Source: Alistipes sp. UBA934
GTDB taxonomy: Bacteria > Bacteroidota > Bacteroidia > Bacteroidales > Rikenellaceae
Direction: 5' to 3'
Length of the DNA: 64,000 nt
Assembly: GCA_002293535.1 (NCBI GenBank)
Contig: DBDK01000008.1
Span: 1-64,000, forward strand
Shown here: positions 1 to 8,601 of the stretch, in pieces
How the letters are laid out: each line of letters begins with the position of its first letter
Position numbering within the stretch: the first letter of the stretch is position 1
The notes under the pieces: generated by a model
Databases searched by the model: none
The model's input: only the letters and a program-made list of their open reading frames with translations
Told to the model about the DNA's origin: nothing
Translations under genes and position numbers: made by a program

Positions 1-2256
1 GTAGTGACGGTAACCGGCGGCTGGCATAATCTGGCTTCTTACTGCATTTTCAGGAGTAACTTCTACCGGGAACTTACCGAGATTCGGGTCGGCCAAGTTG
101 CCGCTCTTTACTTCGTAAGAATCTTTGTAATTCGACCCCTTGGGTGAAATGGTATTAGTATCACCGGCCCAGCCTTCAGCCAAACGATAGTTGTAGTTGA
201 TGTACGACAGACCGTGCTGCGCAACCGGAGTCCACTCTTTCCAGAACAGTTCTCTGTAATTAGCAGCAACTTCCGTACCTTCTTTCGCAGGCATTGTCGC
301 AGGACCACCTACAAACGCCTGGTTTTCATACACGGTCGGGAGACGCAACGTAGCAGCACCCATTGCCGTATTCCACTGTGCTTCAGTCCAGCTTCTGATA
401 GCCGCAGGATCCTGACCGACAAGCATACAGGGATCACCTTTACCTTTTTTGAAGTTAGCGTATGTGTTATAGTCGGCACCCGAAATGTTACGGTAACCTG
501 CATCCCAGTCGTTTTTGTTGTAACCCGGAACGTTCTTGTTTGCACCACCGTCGTTCAGGTTGCTGTTCACGTTGTTCCACGCGCCACCTGCATAAGAGGT
601 GATGTCGGTTCCACCGACCAAAGCAGTCGGATTGAACGTGATACTGGTGCTGTTGTTCCACGCACCGATGTTGTTGAAACCGATAATCGAACCGAACTTG
701 AAGAATGCCATCTGATTGATGGTAGTAATCTGGTCTCCCCAGGCACCGGCAGCCAACTTACCGTCACCGTCGATATAGAGCATTTTGCTCGCATCGCCAC
801 CCCACATCTTGCGAATGCGGATAACGTGGTTGTCGGCGGGATCACCCGTTTTGGAGTCGATAGTAACGACAGCATCTGCTGCAAACTTGCCTGCAGGAAC
901 AGTGATCGTATAAGTGTCGGTCGTCTTGAATGCACGGGTTGCACCGAAAGCGGTGGCTTTTGTAACCGTGATCGCATTGTTGTAGGGACCTACTGCATCT
1001 GCACCCTGATAAGTGATCTTGTGCTGAGTACCGAAGTCGGATTTTGCAGTGATCGTCAGAGAGTTCGTAGCCTCACCCTGAACGACATAGAGTTTCTTCG
1101 TGCTGTCATAATTCGTATTGGCAGCGTTAGTCAGGACAGCAGCGGCAGAGTTTTTAGATACGTCTGCAACAGGAAGGTCACCACCTTCTTCCATTTCGTC
1201 GATCAGTTCCAGCGTTGCAGTCACGTCGTCAGGCACGGTTGCGTTGAGTGTGATCCTGTAGCGATGATTGGCTTTGATATCTTCTGCTGTAACCATAGGA
1301 ACGGGGTAGGGTTTCACCTCACCGGCTGCACCGAACCTGCCCATAATCACGATCTGCGCATTGGCAGCAGGGGCACCACCCATTGTCACGGGGTGGAGAT
1401 AGAACGCAGCTTCGGCAACGTTGTTTGCAAGATCAGCTTCGTCGTTCTTTGCAGTGTAAGCTGCATCTGCAAGAGTTCCTACCTGATGGAAATTGGTTTT
1501 GGTGATCGAACCTGCAACGGTAGCGGGATTACCTGTCGAGAAGATCAGGGCCCTGTTTGCAGCGTTGGTGATAATAATGTCGGTAATGACAAACTTTTTA
1601 ACCGGGTCGGCGTTGAGAGCGTTGGTGTTATACACGTCAAAACGTGCTTCACGACGAGCAAGTTGCGCAGGGATGGAGGCTGTTCCCGTGATAGGAACAT
1701 CTTTCGCAACAGTCGAGAACAACAGACCTTTGTTAGCAGCTGTGGGAGGGTTGGTAGGTGCGGTCGGCTTTGTGAAGTTTTCAAGCTTACCGCTGGTCAC
1801 ACCCAGTGCGTTGGTCAGTGCATTCTCAAAAGCTGTCTCGGTAGTGGTAGTCAGCGAAGAGTGAGCGCCTTTCATCGACTGAGCATTGTTGCCCACGAAG
1901 TAGAAGTTAGCTGTTTCTCCGGCGTTTGCCACCAACCAGTCAGGACCCATAGTTACCGTGTATTCTCTCACAGCAGGGTCGAAAGCGGGAGCGAGCGTAT
2001 AGTCGGTGTCCAAAATCAGCTTGCTCACGCCACCATTGACTGCGGCGTAAACATCCAGTGAATGGAGAGACCACTCGTTTGTAAGCGCGATGTCACCGGG
2101 TGCACGAGTCACCACGAACGGATCGACCGGCTTCTCGATCTTGAAGCTCAGAGCTGCTACACCTCCGTTTTCCGGACCGGTGGCAAGCTCTTCCGAACAC
2201 GATGCGAAGCCCACGGCCAGGGCTGCCAGCATCAAAATTCCAAAAATTTTTTTCAT
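1..2256 (-). CDS. Fimbrillin-like lipoprotein with C-terminal FISUMP/C-type-lectin-like domain (3' end outside window)
   Basis: Open for 752 codons from the ATG at 2256 to the window edge with no stop. The N-terminus MKKIFGILMLAALAVGFASC is a lipoprotein signal with the lipobox Cys at residue 20, so the protein should be exported and lipidated. Residues of about 30-330 resemble Mfa-like fimbrillins. From about residue 470 the chain matches the Fibrobacter-succinogenes-major-paralogous (FISUMP, C-type-lectin-like) fold, including LRLPTVYENQAF near residue 637 and the final visible residues MPAAGYRHY (744-752). That last segment is the start of the variable C-terminal module also found in the cassettes near 21.0, 22.1 and 33.8 kb. 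It is last in a minus-strand fimbrial gene set, 58 bp after the FimB/Mfa2 gene, and is probably a tip or minor adhesin. The role in adhesion is inferred from family and context. Confidence 0.8.
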   Translation of the reverse strand, partial: MKKIFGILMLAALAVGFASCSEELATGPENGGVAALSFKIEKPVDPFVVTRAPGDIALTNEWSLHSLDVYAAVNGGVSKLILDTDYTLAPAFDPAVREYTVTMGPDWLVANAGETANFYFVGNNAQSMKGAHSSLTTTTETAFENALTNALGVTSGKLENFTKPTAPTNPPTAANKGLLFSTVAKDVPITGTASIPAQLARREARFDVYNTNALNADPVKKFVITDIIITNAANRALIFSTGNPATVAGSITKTNFHQVGTLADAAYTAKNDEADLANNVAEAAFYLHPVTMGGAPAANAQIVIMGRFGAAGEVKPYPVPMVTAEDIKANHRYRITLNATVPDDVTATLELIDEMEEGGDLPVADVSKNSAAAVLTNAANTNYDSTKKLYVVQGEATNSLTITAKSDFGTQHKITYQGADAVGPYNNAITVTKATAFGATRAFKTTDTYTITVPAGKFAADAVVTIDSKTGDPADNHVIRIRKMWGGDASKMLYIDGDGKLAAGAWGDQITTINQMAFFKFGSIIGFNNIGAWNNSTSITFNPTALVGGTDITSYAGGAWNNVNSNLNDGGANKNVPGYNKNDWDAGYRNISGADYNTYANFKKGKGDPCMLVGQDPAAIRSWTEAQWNTAMGAATLRLPTVYENQAFVGGPATMPAKEGTEVAANYRELFWKEWTPVAQHGLSYINYNYRLAEGWAGDTNTISPKGSNYKDSYEVKSGNLADPNLGKFPVEVTPENAVRSQIMPAAGYRHY

Positions 2257-2314
2257 AAAAACATTAATTAAAATTAGTTAATAAAAAGGGTTATTTGTTT
2301 GGTGTTAATTCCGT

Positions 2315-3400
2315 TTAGTTCAGTCGTCCTCCCTCTCCCCAGTCGCTCACCTTGAGCCCATTCATCGGAGTAATGATGATCGTCTGTCCGTCCACCACAA
2401 TGTCGAGCGCATACTCCTGCTTTAACTCGTGGTCGAGGTTGTATTTGTAGTGCGCAAAGTAGTCCTTCAGGTTGATCTTCTTCGGCAGCACCATCGGGTC
2501 TCCTTCGGCTCTGGTTCCAGAGCTTGCGTAATAGACGTTCATCATCATACCCGTGTCGTTTTTCACGCGATAGTTCACGAATTGTCCCCAGATCTCCCTG
2601 TCGGCATTTAGGTATGTTTCGTTGCTGTGCGAGAGTATGTTTTTCTGTTGGAACGAGGTGTGGGGTATATGGTGAATCACATCTCTGTCCTCGTAGGGAT
2701 ACAGGTCGTGGCCCGTAGGTTCGTGCTTTTGCGCCGTGAAACTTCCCGCCGGGAAGATCCACTCCGGCATCATCCTGTACTCCGAGGGTATGTCTTCCAG
2801 TACTGCGTAATATATCCCGTCGTCGAGGTCGGCGCGCGATCGCCTCCAGGTCACTCGGAACCTTAACTGAAAGTGCGCGTTCATCATATCCACCCTCACA
2901 CGGCTTGCTCCCACTTCCCTCACCGTAAACGTCCTGTAGCCGTGGAACAGCTCTTCGCAGGGGCCCACTGCTCCATCTGCAACCGCCGTCGGATTATCCA
3001 GCGACAGGCGCATATCTTCCCTGTGGGTTTTGCCTATTTGCGGCGCTGTTCCGGTTTTTTCGTCATAGACTCGGCTTCTGTCGTCTCCGTTGCCCACAGC
3101 TATCACCGAATATTTCCCTGCGGGTAGCTGCATTTCCGAGTCAAGGTTCTCTTTACACAGTTCTTCCGTCACGTGGCGGATGCTGTAAAGTAAATGACTC
3201 TCTGCTTCGAAAATATACTCGTCGATGCCGTCCACCCAAGCTGTAATTTTGTTCTCACGAGCGGTATTCTCTTCGTTATATTCGTAGCGAAGTTGGACCG
3301 TATAGGTGCAGATCTCTCTCTCGTGCATATCCACGTCGCAAGCCACCACCAGCGGCGCTAACATCGTTAGCATCAAATATTTGGTATGTCGCCTCATCAT
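2315..3400 (-). CDS. FimB/Mfa2-family fimbrial anchor lipoprotein
   Basis: 361 residues. The N-terminus ends in LAPLVVAC, a lipobox with Cys at residue 21. The body has the beta-rich character of the FimB/Mfa2 family, whose members anchor or limit the length of fimbriae at the outer membrane in Porphyromonas and Bacteroides, and the C-terminus (VVDGQTIIITPMNGLKVSDW) fits the second domain of that family. Its start overlaps the stop of the DUF3868 gene in a TAATG junction, so translation is probably coupled. The large adhesin gene follows downstream. Family is assigned by pattern recognition, and the exact role in this operon is inferred. Confidence 0.75.
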   Translation of the reverse strand: MMRRHTKYLMLTMLAPLVVACDVDMHEREICTYTVQLRYEYNEENTARENKITAWVDGIDEYIFEAESHLLYSIRHVTEELCKENLDSEMQLPAGKYSVIAVGNGDDRSRVYDEKTGTAPQIGKTHREDMRLSLDNPTAVADGAVGPCEELFHGYRTFTVREVGASRVRVDMMNAHFQLRFRVTWRRSRADLDDGIYYAVLEDIPSEYRMMPEWIFPAGSFTAQKHEPTGHDLYPYEDRDVIHHIPHTSFQQKNILSHSNETYLNADREIWGQFVNYRVKNDTGMMMNVYYASSGTRAEGDPMVLPKKINLKDYFAHYKYNLDHELKQEYALDIVVDGQTIIITPMNGLKVSDWGEGGRLN

Positions 3401-4077
3401 TATCTATTGACTCTCTGCCAGGCGCTTCTTCTCACTCTCCACAGGTTTTGGTTCTCGACGGGATCACAGTCGCAGTCCGGTTCCTCTTCCGAGACGACAG
3501 GCGTAGGTGGCGCCACAGGAGCTGGTGTTTGAAAATACACGGGCCTGTCCACATAGATTATCTTCGGGGTTTGTGTTTTTTGCGTCGAGATCGCCGGACC
3601 GAAGTTTCCCGTCAGCGTTGCCGTTGCCGTGAGCCTGTCTCCGGCACAGTCGTGAGTATATTCACGGAAAGTTAGTGCCGCTTGCGACATCCAGCCCTGA
3701 TAGGGAATATTAAAGCGGTAGTGCAGGTTGTAGGAGTCGTGCCTTTTAACCTTGTCGAACGTATAGAACGTCTCTGCGGTGTGCTTTTCCGACAGCAGCT
3801 CGCGCCTCTCCTCATAGCGCGCTTGCGAACGGCTCGCATAGATCACTACCGGGAGTGCCATTCTCTGAGTGGCATTTTCCACAGCGAATTCGAGTGTAAG
3901 TTTTCCGCTGCAGCGGATGATCAGGTCTTGGGCCTGAATATCGAGATCGAGTTTCACCTCTTCGGGGGTCACTTTCGTTGTGATGTTCGAAAACGAGATT
4001 CCCTGACGAGTCTGGGCCGAGACTGCGCCGGCCACCACACACACTATTGTTATGAGCAGTATCTTTTTCATCGTCAC
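3400..4077 (-). CDS. DUF3868 domain protein, exported, fimbrial-locus associated
   Basis: 225 residues with an N-terminal signal peptide (MTMKKILLITIVCVVAGAVSAQ). The segment of about residues 25-170 looks like the DUF3868 module that often sits before an OmpA-like domain in Bacteroidales fimbrial loci. Here the protein ends soon after a Pro-rich linker (PVYFQTPAPVAPPTPVV) and a Cys/Asp-rich patch (EEEPDCDCD), so no OmpA domain is present. It lies between DUF3575 and FimB/Mfa2 genes, overlapping both by a few bases. This is the usual gene order of such operons and supports a role in fimbria assembly or anchoring at the outer membrane. The molecular role of DUF3868 is not known. Confidence 0.7.
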   Translation of the reverse strand: MTMKKILLITIVCVVAGAVSAQTRQGISFSNITTKVTPEEVKLDLDIQAQDLIIRCSGKLTLEFAVENATQRMALPVVIYASRSQARYEERRELLSEKHTAETFYTFDKVKRHDSYNLHYRFNIPYQGWMSQAALTFREYTHDCAGDRLTATATLTGNFGPAISTQKTQTPKIIYVDRPVYFQTPAPVAPPTPVVSEEEPDCDCDPVENQNLWRVRRSAWQRVNR

Positions 4078-4709
4078 TTTATCATAAATATTACAGAAAG
4101 AGCCGCTTTTGTCGGGCCGAAATAGTGTTTTTTCTCGCTACCCATCATATCGTCGCACTCGTAGCAGCGGAACTTGTCATAATCCAGTTGCAGGTATCCC
4201 GCACCCAATGAGAGCTCCATCGCCCACCGTCTGCCCATCGGGAAGTGATAGCCCCAGGCCAGACCCGCTCCCACAGCCGAACCTTTGTAGCGATGCTGTA
4301 TGAAAGTCGTTGTCAAAAAATCGAGTTGTCCTATGTTGTATTCTCCATAAATCCCGTGCAATCCCAGGAAGTGGCGCTCGAAACGCCCGCAGAACCAGTA
4401 TCTGAACTCCGGTTGGATCATCCACAGTTGGTTGATTCCCTCTTTCTTGAGTTTAAAGGGGTTGTACGCCCCTCCGATGTCCATCGTCCAATGCCGTCCC
4501 AGGCCGAATTCGAACGAAACATTGAGCGTCGTAGTGGCCAGGTATAGCGCATTGATCTTTATCGCCGAAGAGGGTAGGTATGGTCTGTCCGGACGACTCA
4601 TCTGCGCGCCCGACATAAGATATATTTCATTTTTGTGTTCTGACGAAAAGCCGATCTTTCGAGTTTGGGCCGGCGCCGTGAACGAGACCAATAGTGCCAG
4701 CAGCGTCAT
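4074..4709 (-). CDS. DUF3575-family outer-membrane beta-barrel protein
   Basis: Reading from the ATG at 4709 gives 211 residues that start with a good signal peptide (MTLLALLVSFTAPAQ). A chain of alternating polar/aromatic strands follows and ends in VIFMIK, consistent with the small DUF3575 barrels found next to Bacteroidales fimbrial genes. The frame stays open upstream to an ATG at 4976, just 17 bp after the preceding gene, which would add 89 residues. That extension would bury the signal peptide in the chain and has a composition unlike the rest, so the shorter form is preferred. If so, 4710-4993 is a 284-bp leader or spacer with no other gene visible. The stop overlaps the start of the DUF3868 gene by 4 bp. 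Confidence 0.7.
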   Translation of the reverse strand: MTLLALLVSFTAPAQTRKIGFSSEHKNEIYLMSGAQMSRPDRPYLPSSAIKINALYLATTTLNVSFEFGLGRHWTMDIGGAYNPFKLKKEGINQLWMIQPEFRYWFCGRFERHFLGLHGIYGEYNIGQLDFLTTTFIQHRYKGSAVGAGLAWGYHFPMGRRWAMELSLGAGYLQLDYDKFRCYECDDMMGSEKKHYFGPTKAALSVIFMIK

Positions 4710-4993
4710 TACAAAAAAGGGAACGGACGTGAGAGTGAACCCGGCGGGGTGTCCCTCAACGGACCATCTGGGAAAAATATGACTCGACGAGTTCCGGGCA
4801 AGAAGCTCACACTTGCACCCCTCGGCGGTCTTCTCGTGGTCAAGAGCAATCGCACTTCCAGCAGATGACGTCACCTCGACGGCATAACTCTGCCCAACAT
4901 CGGACGGAAACTCCAATAAACCGCCCGAATACTTAGTACTTTCGCCCTGTCTGTCCGCTCCCTGGAATTTTTTCATATCGATTATGCTCTTAA

Positions 4994-5452
4994 CTATCTT
5001 ATTATGTAACCGTTTACTGTAAGTACGCTCACACCCATCCAGGGGGTCAGAGCGATGGTCAGATCAAAACAATTTTGGGCGTCCAAAGCAGGCTGATTAC
5101 CATACATTGGTCGGTTCATTTCGTCTGCCCCGCGCACCACTGCGGCAAGAATATCCACAGGGTCAAAGAGTTCGGCACCTGATTTGCGGTCACACAGGTG
5201 TAACCACACCGGCAGGCGGGAATGGAGTATCATATTAAGGTGAGGAATTTCCAGCTCACAGCTCAGCTCACAGTCTGCTTGGTATAGGTTCTTGGCATCG
5301 TACCGCACGGAAGATGCACTCGTCGCGAAAACTTCGATCAGACCTATCTCCATAGCAAGGCAGATCGTAACTCGCAAATTGTGAGGCGCGAAACGATCTG
5401 CGGCCGTAACTGCCACAGTATCAGGAGTTAATATTCTCTGTAAGTTTCTCAT
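4994..5452 (-). CDS. Unknown small protein, first gene after the candidate invertible promoter
   Basis: From the ATG at 5452 (MRNLQRILTPDT) the product is 152 residues, and no family is recognised. It has no signal peptide, mixed alpha/beta composition, several Cys, and a C-terminus TPWMGVSVLTVNGYIIR that resembles a strand pair. An in-frame ATG at 5509 exists but lies on the -7 element of the promoter at 5507-5514. It would place the left inverted repeat inside the coding sequence, so the downstream start is chosen. The gene is the first one downstream of that promoter and leads into the DUF3575-DUF3868-FimB set. A regulatory or assembly role is possible but only inferred from position. Confidence 0.55.
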   Translation of the reverse strand: MRNLQRILTPDTVAVTAADRFAPHNLRVTICLAMEIGLIEVFATSASSVRYDAKNLYQADCELSCELEIPHLNMILHSRLPVWLHLCDRKSGAELFDPVDILAAVVRGADEMNRPMYGNQPALDAQNCFDLTIALTPWMGVSVLTVNGYIIR

Positions 5453-5467
5453 TACCTGGTCTTCTGC

Positions 5468-5493
5468 ATTCTGTCTCTTATTAAGAGACGGAA
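5468..5493. repeat. Left copy of 26-bp inverted repeat (candidate recombination site)
   Basis: Core 5471-5491 is itself a near-palindrome (arms GTCTCTT and AAGAGAC with centre ATT). Its partner at 5759-5784 is the reverse complement over 26 bp with one mismatch. The pair bounds an AT-rich stretch that holds a promoter reading toward the fimbrial genes. The layout is that of an invertible promoter; a pair of repressor operators is the alternative. Confidence 0.7.
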
Positions 5494-5758
5494 GCGAAAT
5501 GTGGGGCAAAGGTAGGAAATAATTTGAAATAACAAGCTTAATCGAAGAAAATTTAATATTTTTCTTTTATTGCGCTTGTCCATTTCAGGACGAATTATGG
5601 AGTTAAATTGCTGAAAATCAGATTGTCCTGAAATTGTCCTGAAGCATATGAATAATTATCTGAAAATCATAAATATGATTAATTATACTGTTCTAAAATT
5701 GTTCCAATATTTGTTCTAATATCTAAAATACTCTCATTATTAGTCTTTTAGATGCTAA
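5494..5758. other. AT-rich segment between inverted repeats, no gene
   Basis: This stretch holds no convincing ORF. It contains two close GTCCTGAA motifs (near 5626 and 5636) and one reverse-oriented TTCAGGAC (near 5584), which could bind a regulator, plus the leftward promoter at its left end. Being flanked by the 26-bp inverted repeats, it would be the invertible unit if the repeats recombine. Inversion would turn the promoter toward the 3' end of the Mfa2-like gene. Confidence 0.5.
5507..5514 (-). promoter_or_regulatory. Promoter -7 element (TACCTTTG) inside the inverted-repeat segment
   Basis: On the minus strand TACCTTTG matches the Bacteroidota -7 consensus TAnnTTTG. A partial -33 element (CTTG) lies about 18 bp upstream. 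Transcription would start near 5500, run through the hairpin of the left repeat, and continue into the gene at 5452 and the fimbrial set beyond. Confidence 0.6.
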
Positions 5759-5784
5759 TTCCGTCTCTTAATAAGAGACGGAAT
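5759..5784. repeat. Right copy of 26-bp inverted repeat
   Basis: Reverse complement of the copy at 5468-5493 with one mismatch. It lies 24 bp beyond the stop of the Mfa2-like gene. On the plus strand the hairpin is followed by a short T-run, but on the transcribed minus strand it is not, so it is not simply the terminator of that gene. Confidence 0.7.
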
Positions 5785-5807
5785 TTTTATTATCCTCAAA
5801 AACCATT

Positions 5808-7259
5808 TTAATGAAGCTGCAAACTTACTGAAAAATTTCGAGTATTTCCCACTTGTGCGTTAAACGCATCCTCCAGCGAGACGTGACCACTTCCTGCAAC
5901 ATTTGTGATATTTATCGTATATAGATTATTGCGCAGAATGTCCACCTGATTTTTGTTTGCATCCACAAAATTGATCCTGTAATAGGTAACCGTTATGTCA
6001 CTTCCGTAGATCCCTCCAATCACCAAACACGGCGTAAGAGCGAAATTGATGTTGGATTTCGCTTCGAGCATATAGATCACCCCCGTCATCGCAACATCGG
6101 TCACTCCCGGCGAGGAGAAATCGGTATAGGTCAGCGGCGGAAAGGTGCTGAGCGGAGAGGGTAGCGAGGGTGCTGTAGCGACATTATTTGTCACGTTGGC
6201 GCTTGAGGGAACTATCAACCCACTCGTGTTTGAGTTATAGAGCCCCACACTTTTGAGCTTGAATTTGTCGGTCAGCCCTGCCACCGAGGTGTCCAATCTC
6301 ACGTCCACTCGCGCCACCATCCTCATCAGGTTTATCTCGGCGCTTGTAGTAATACCGCTCATAGTGATCATCTCCGGCACGCTCTCACCCCACATCGGCA
6401 TCACATCGAAATTGCTCGGCGAAGTGGAGTTCCAGCCTTTCGGCGTCATCGGTATCGTGTATTTTAGCCCGGCGAGCATCGTTTCCTTATCGGTTCCCCT
6501 CCAGTCGGCACTGCTCAGAAGCGCCCCCACCTGAGCACGGGCATTGGTAATCAACACAAGGCGTTGCTGATAGTTCTCGACCTGCATAGTCACATTAAAC
6601 TCTTGGTGCACAGCTCCAGTCACGTTTCCAGGCGCCGGCGTTCCCTGTTCCGAATAGACAAAAGTTTCGTTGGTGCCGTTCACGCGAAAGACCAACACAT
6701 CGAGTGTCGAGATGGTGCACTCTTCGCTTTGTCCGATCGCACGGGTAGCGGAGTGGGTACGCGGAACTACCATTCGCAGAGTGACCTCATAGCTGTCCTG
6801 TATCACATCCCAGCCGTTTATGCGCACAACCAGATCGCCTTCCGAGAAGTCGAATTCAAGCGTAAAGTGATACGTCCCCTCGATCTCGTCACGGGGCACC
6901 GAACGCTCGATGAGATCCACCAAACGATCGTCCATCCCTCCAAGAGGGTAGAGCATCTCGCCCGTAATCTCGTTCTGCAGTTTTATGGTGGGACTATTGG
7001 TCGAATCGAACAGATCGAATGGCGGCATAGTCACCTCCATTGTAAACTCCTCTCCGGAGGTTTGTTCCGTGGTTTCGTAGGTCTGCTCATCCAGCGGATT
7101 GTGTATTGCCAGGGTATAGTCTCCGGCAGGCAATCCCTTGACAAGCGCTTCGATTACGTAAACCAGATGATCCGTAGGACAATCGCTCAAATCGTCCTTG
7201 ATGCAACCGGTCAGCGCCAGTCCCAGCAATATCACCGCATATTTACGGCACCAACTCAT
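5808..7259 (-). CDS. Mfa2/FimB-like N-terminus fused to a fimbrillin-like body (lipoprotein)
   Basis: 483 residues. MSWCRKYAVILLGLALTGC gives a lipobox Cys at residue 19, followed by IKDDLSDCP, a signature seen at the start of FimB/Mfa2 lipoproteins. Residues of about 40-150 fit the Mfa2 anchor domain. From about residue 175 the chain looks like a fimbrillin (TLDVLVFRVNGTNETFVYSE, then LMRMVARVDVRLDTSV). The protein is thus longer than typical FimB/Mfa2 and appears to join an anchor and a structural subunit. It overlaps the preceding Mfa1-like gene by 17 bp in another frame, so the two are translated as a pair. It is probably an anchor or tip component; the hybrid reading rests on sequence character, not on alignment. 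Confidence 0.65.
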   Translation of the reverse strand: MSWCRKYAVILLGLALTGCIKDDLSDCPTDHLVYVIEALVKGLPAGDYTLAIHNPLDEQTYETTEQTSGEEFTMEVTMPPFDLFDSTNSPTIKLQNEITGEMLYPLGGMDDRLVDLIERSVPRDEIEGTYHFTLEFDFSEGDLVVRINGWDVIQDSYEVTLRMVVPRTHSATRAIGQSEECTISTLDVLVFRVNGTNETFVYSEQGTPAPGNVTGAVHQEFNVTMQVENYQQRLVLITNARAQVGALLSSADWRGTDKETMLAGLKYTIPMTPKGWNSTSPSNFDVMPMWGESVPEMITMSGITTSAEINLMRMVARVDVRLDTSVAGLTDKFKLKSVGLYNSNTSGLIVPSSANVTNNVATAPSLPSPLSTFPPLTYTDFSSPGVTDVAMTGVIYMLEAKSNINFALTPCLVIGGIYGSDITVTYYRINFVDANKNQVDILRNNLYTINITNVAGSGHVSLEDAFNAQVGNTRNFSVSLQLH

Positions 7260-8568
7260 AGTCTGCCAACACCGGTGTATTCCAGTAAAGGATGTTCACA
7301 TCGACCGTCATCGAGGTTTGCATATCGGGCGGCGAGTCGGGATTATCCAGCGAGTCGTCGGGGTTGCCCGGCGCCACGATTCGCGTGATCGTACACTTGT
7401 AGTAGTCGTTGCGCACCACATCACCCACTGAGCCCAGGTTCAGGAAAATATTCCAGTAGCACATCCCGCCGGTGTACATCTTTGCCGTTGCGCCCTTGTC
7501 TGTTGCATAAGCTGTTGCTGCGGCCGAGTTGTCGAAATAGACAGTCCCGATGACGGGCGAGGGGGTCACGGTCCAAAACGTCGCCGGTGTCGATGCCGGA
7601 TTGGCGTGCGGCGTCGGTTCGGTGCCTTGGCCCTGAGTATAATCCGTTACTATCTGAGCAGGGATAAATGTTGCGCGCACTGTCACACGCGTAAGAGTTT
7701 TCTCCGTGTGATCCTGCGAGGTGTTTTCCAGCGCATACAGAGCCTCATAGTCCGTTATGGCTTGCGGGTTTATCGCCACATCCACGTAGTCCGAGGACGT
7801 AGCCGCCGCAAAATCTCCCGCCACGTATGACGTTGTCAGCCAGTTGGGGTCTCTGTATTCCGTCGGCGCACCCTGTTGCAGGAAGAACTTGGTATTTTGA
7901 TTGTTGATTGCAAACTGCAGTGGCGTTCCCAGCGTTCCCGGTACGCCTGATGTGTTGTCGATAGTTCGGCTCTCTTCCAACGTCACCTTTGCCACTATTC
8001 GCTGTACGTTGGCCGTGATGGTGTTTTGCGCGGCGGCTTTCACTAATGTCGAGGTCGCTGGTTCGGTGCTGAACATCGGCAGACCGGCGGTGAGATTTAT
8101 GGCCGTTCGCGAGATCGTTTGAACCAGCGATGCCGCGTGAGGCAAGGTTTGATTCTCCAATGAGGATGCCGCTGCCGTAGGTAAGTTCACTCCCACATAG
8201 ATGTTCTTTGTGCCTGTTGTCGTCGTGATCGGCGTGATGGTTTGGTAGGCGTCGTAGTTTCCTCCCGACGGCGTTATTTGCGTGAAATCGCCCGGCCCCA
8301 GAGTTTTTCTCGACAGATAGGCTCCGTCTTGCGTGTAGATGAACACATCGACCGTTCTTATCGCCGCTTCGTCGTTGATTGCGTTTCCGTCGCCGGTCGC
8401 ACGTGTCTCGGTAGCCCTCGGAAAGACCATTTGTAGTGTCATCCCTGTTCCTTCCCCTTGTGCTACGAGTGGTTTTCCATCTCCGCCTACATCTTTCACA
8501 CAGCCTGTTAATAGCGTGGTTACCAACATTATAGCAGCCACCGCTCCTAAGTTTTTAATTGTTTTCAT
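7243..8568 (-). CDS. Mfa1/FimA-type major fimbrillin lipoprotein
   Basis: From the ATG at 8568 the product is 441 residues and begins MKTIKNLGAVAAIMLVTTLL, with a lipobox ending at Cys 22 (TGCVKD). An upstream in-frame ATG at 8616 would add 16 residues ahead of the signal and is not favoured. The chain has the fimbrillin pattern: IRTVDVFIYTQDGAYLS in the N-terminal domain, a long Thr/Ala-rich middle, and RNDYYKCTITRIVAPGNP then VNILYWNTPVLADYELVP at the C-terminus. These resemble the Mfa1 donor/acceptor region. Such subunits are exported as lipoproteins, cleaved by a gingipain-like protease, and polymerised at the cell surface. The gene opens the fimbrial set and diverges from msrA, with a TAAATTTG element 34 bp upstream. 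Confidence 0.75.
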   Translation of the reverse strand: MKTIKNLGAVAAIMLVTTLLTGCVKDVGGDGKPLVAQGEGTGMTLQMVFPRATETRATGDGNAINDEAAIRTVDVFIYTQDGAYLSRKTLGPGDFTQITPSGGNYDAYQTITPITTTTGTKNIYVGVNLPTAAASSLENQTLPHAASLVQTISRTAINLTAGLPMFSTEPATSTLVKAAAQNTITANVQRIVAKVTLEESRTIDNTSGVPGTLGTPLQFAINNQNTKFFLQQGAPTEYRDPNWLTTSYVAGDFAAATSSDYVDVAINPQAITDYEALYALENTSQDHTEKTLTRVTVRATFIPAQIVTDYTQGQGTEPTPHANPASTPATFWTVTPSPVIGTVYFDNSAAATAYATDKGATAKMYTGGMCYWNIFLNLGSVGDVVRNDYYKCTITRIVAPGNPDDSLDNPDSPPDMQTSMTVDVNILYWNTPVLADYELVP

Positions 8569-8601
8569 ATTAGCATTATTTGTTATTTGCCCCTCTATCG
8601 G

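Noticed and set aside
214..2061. Long plus-strand open frame (615 codons) opposite the adhesin gene
   Set aside because: It is the antisense of a gene with lipoprotein signal, fimbrillin-like and FISUMP features. Its own product is Cys/Arg/Val-rich with no domain and no promoter.
5759..5784. Right inverted repeat as a plain terminator of the Mfa2-like gene
   Set aside because: The transcribed strand has no T-run after the hairpin, and a near-identical reverse copy lies 291 bp away, so a paired function is more likely.
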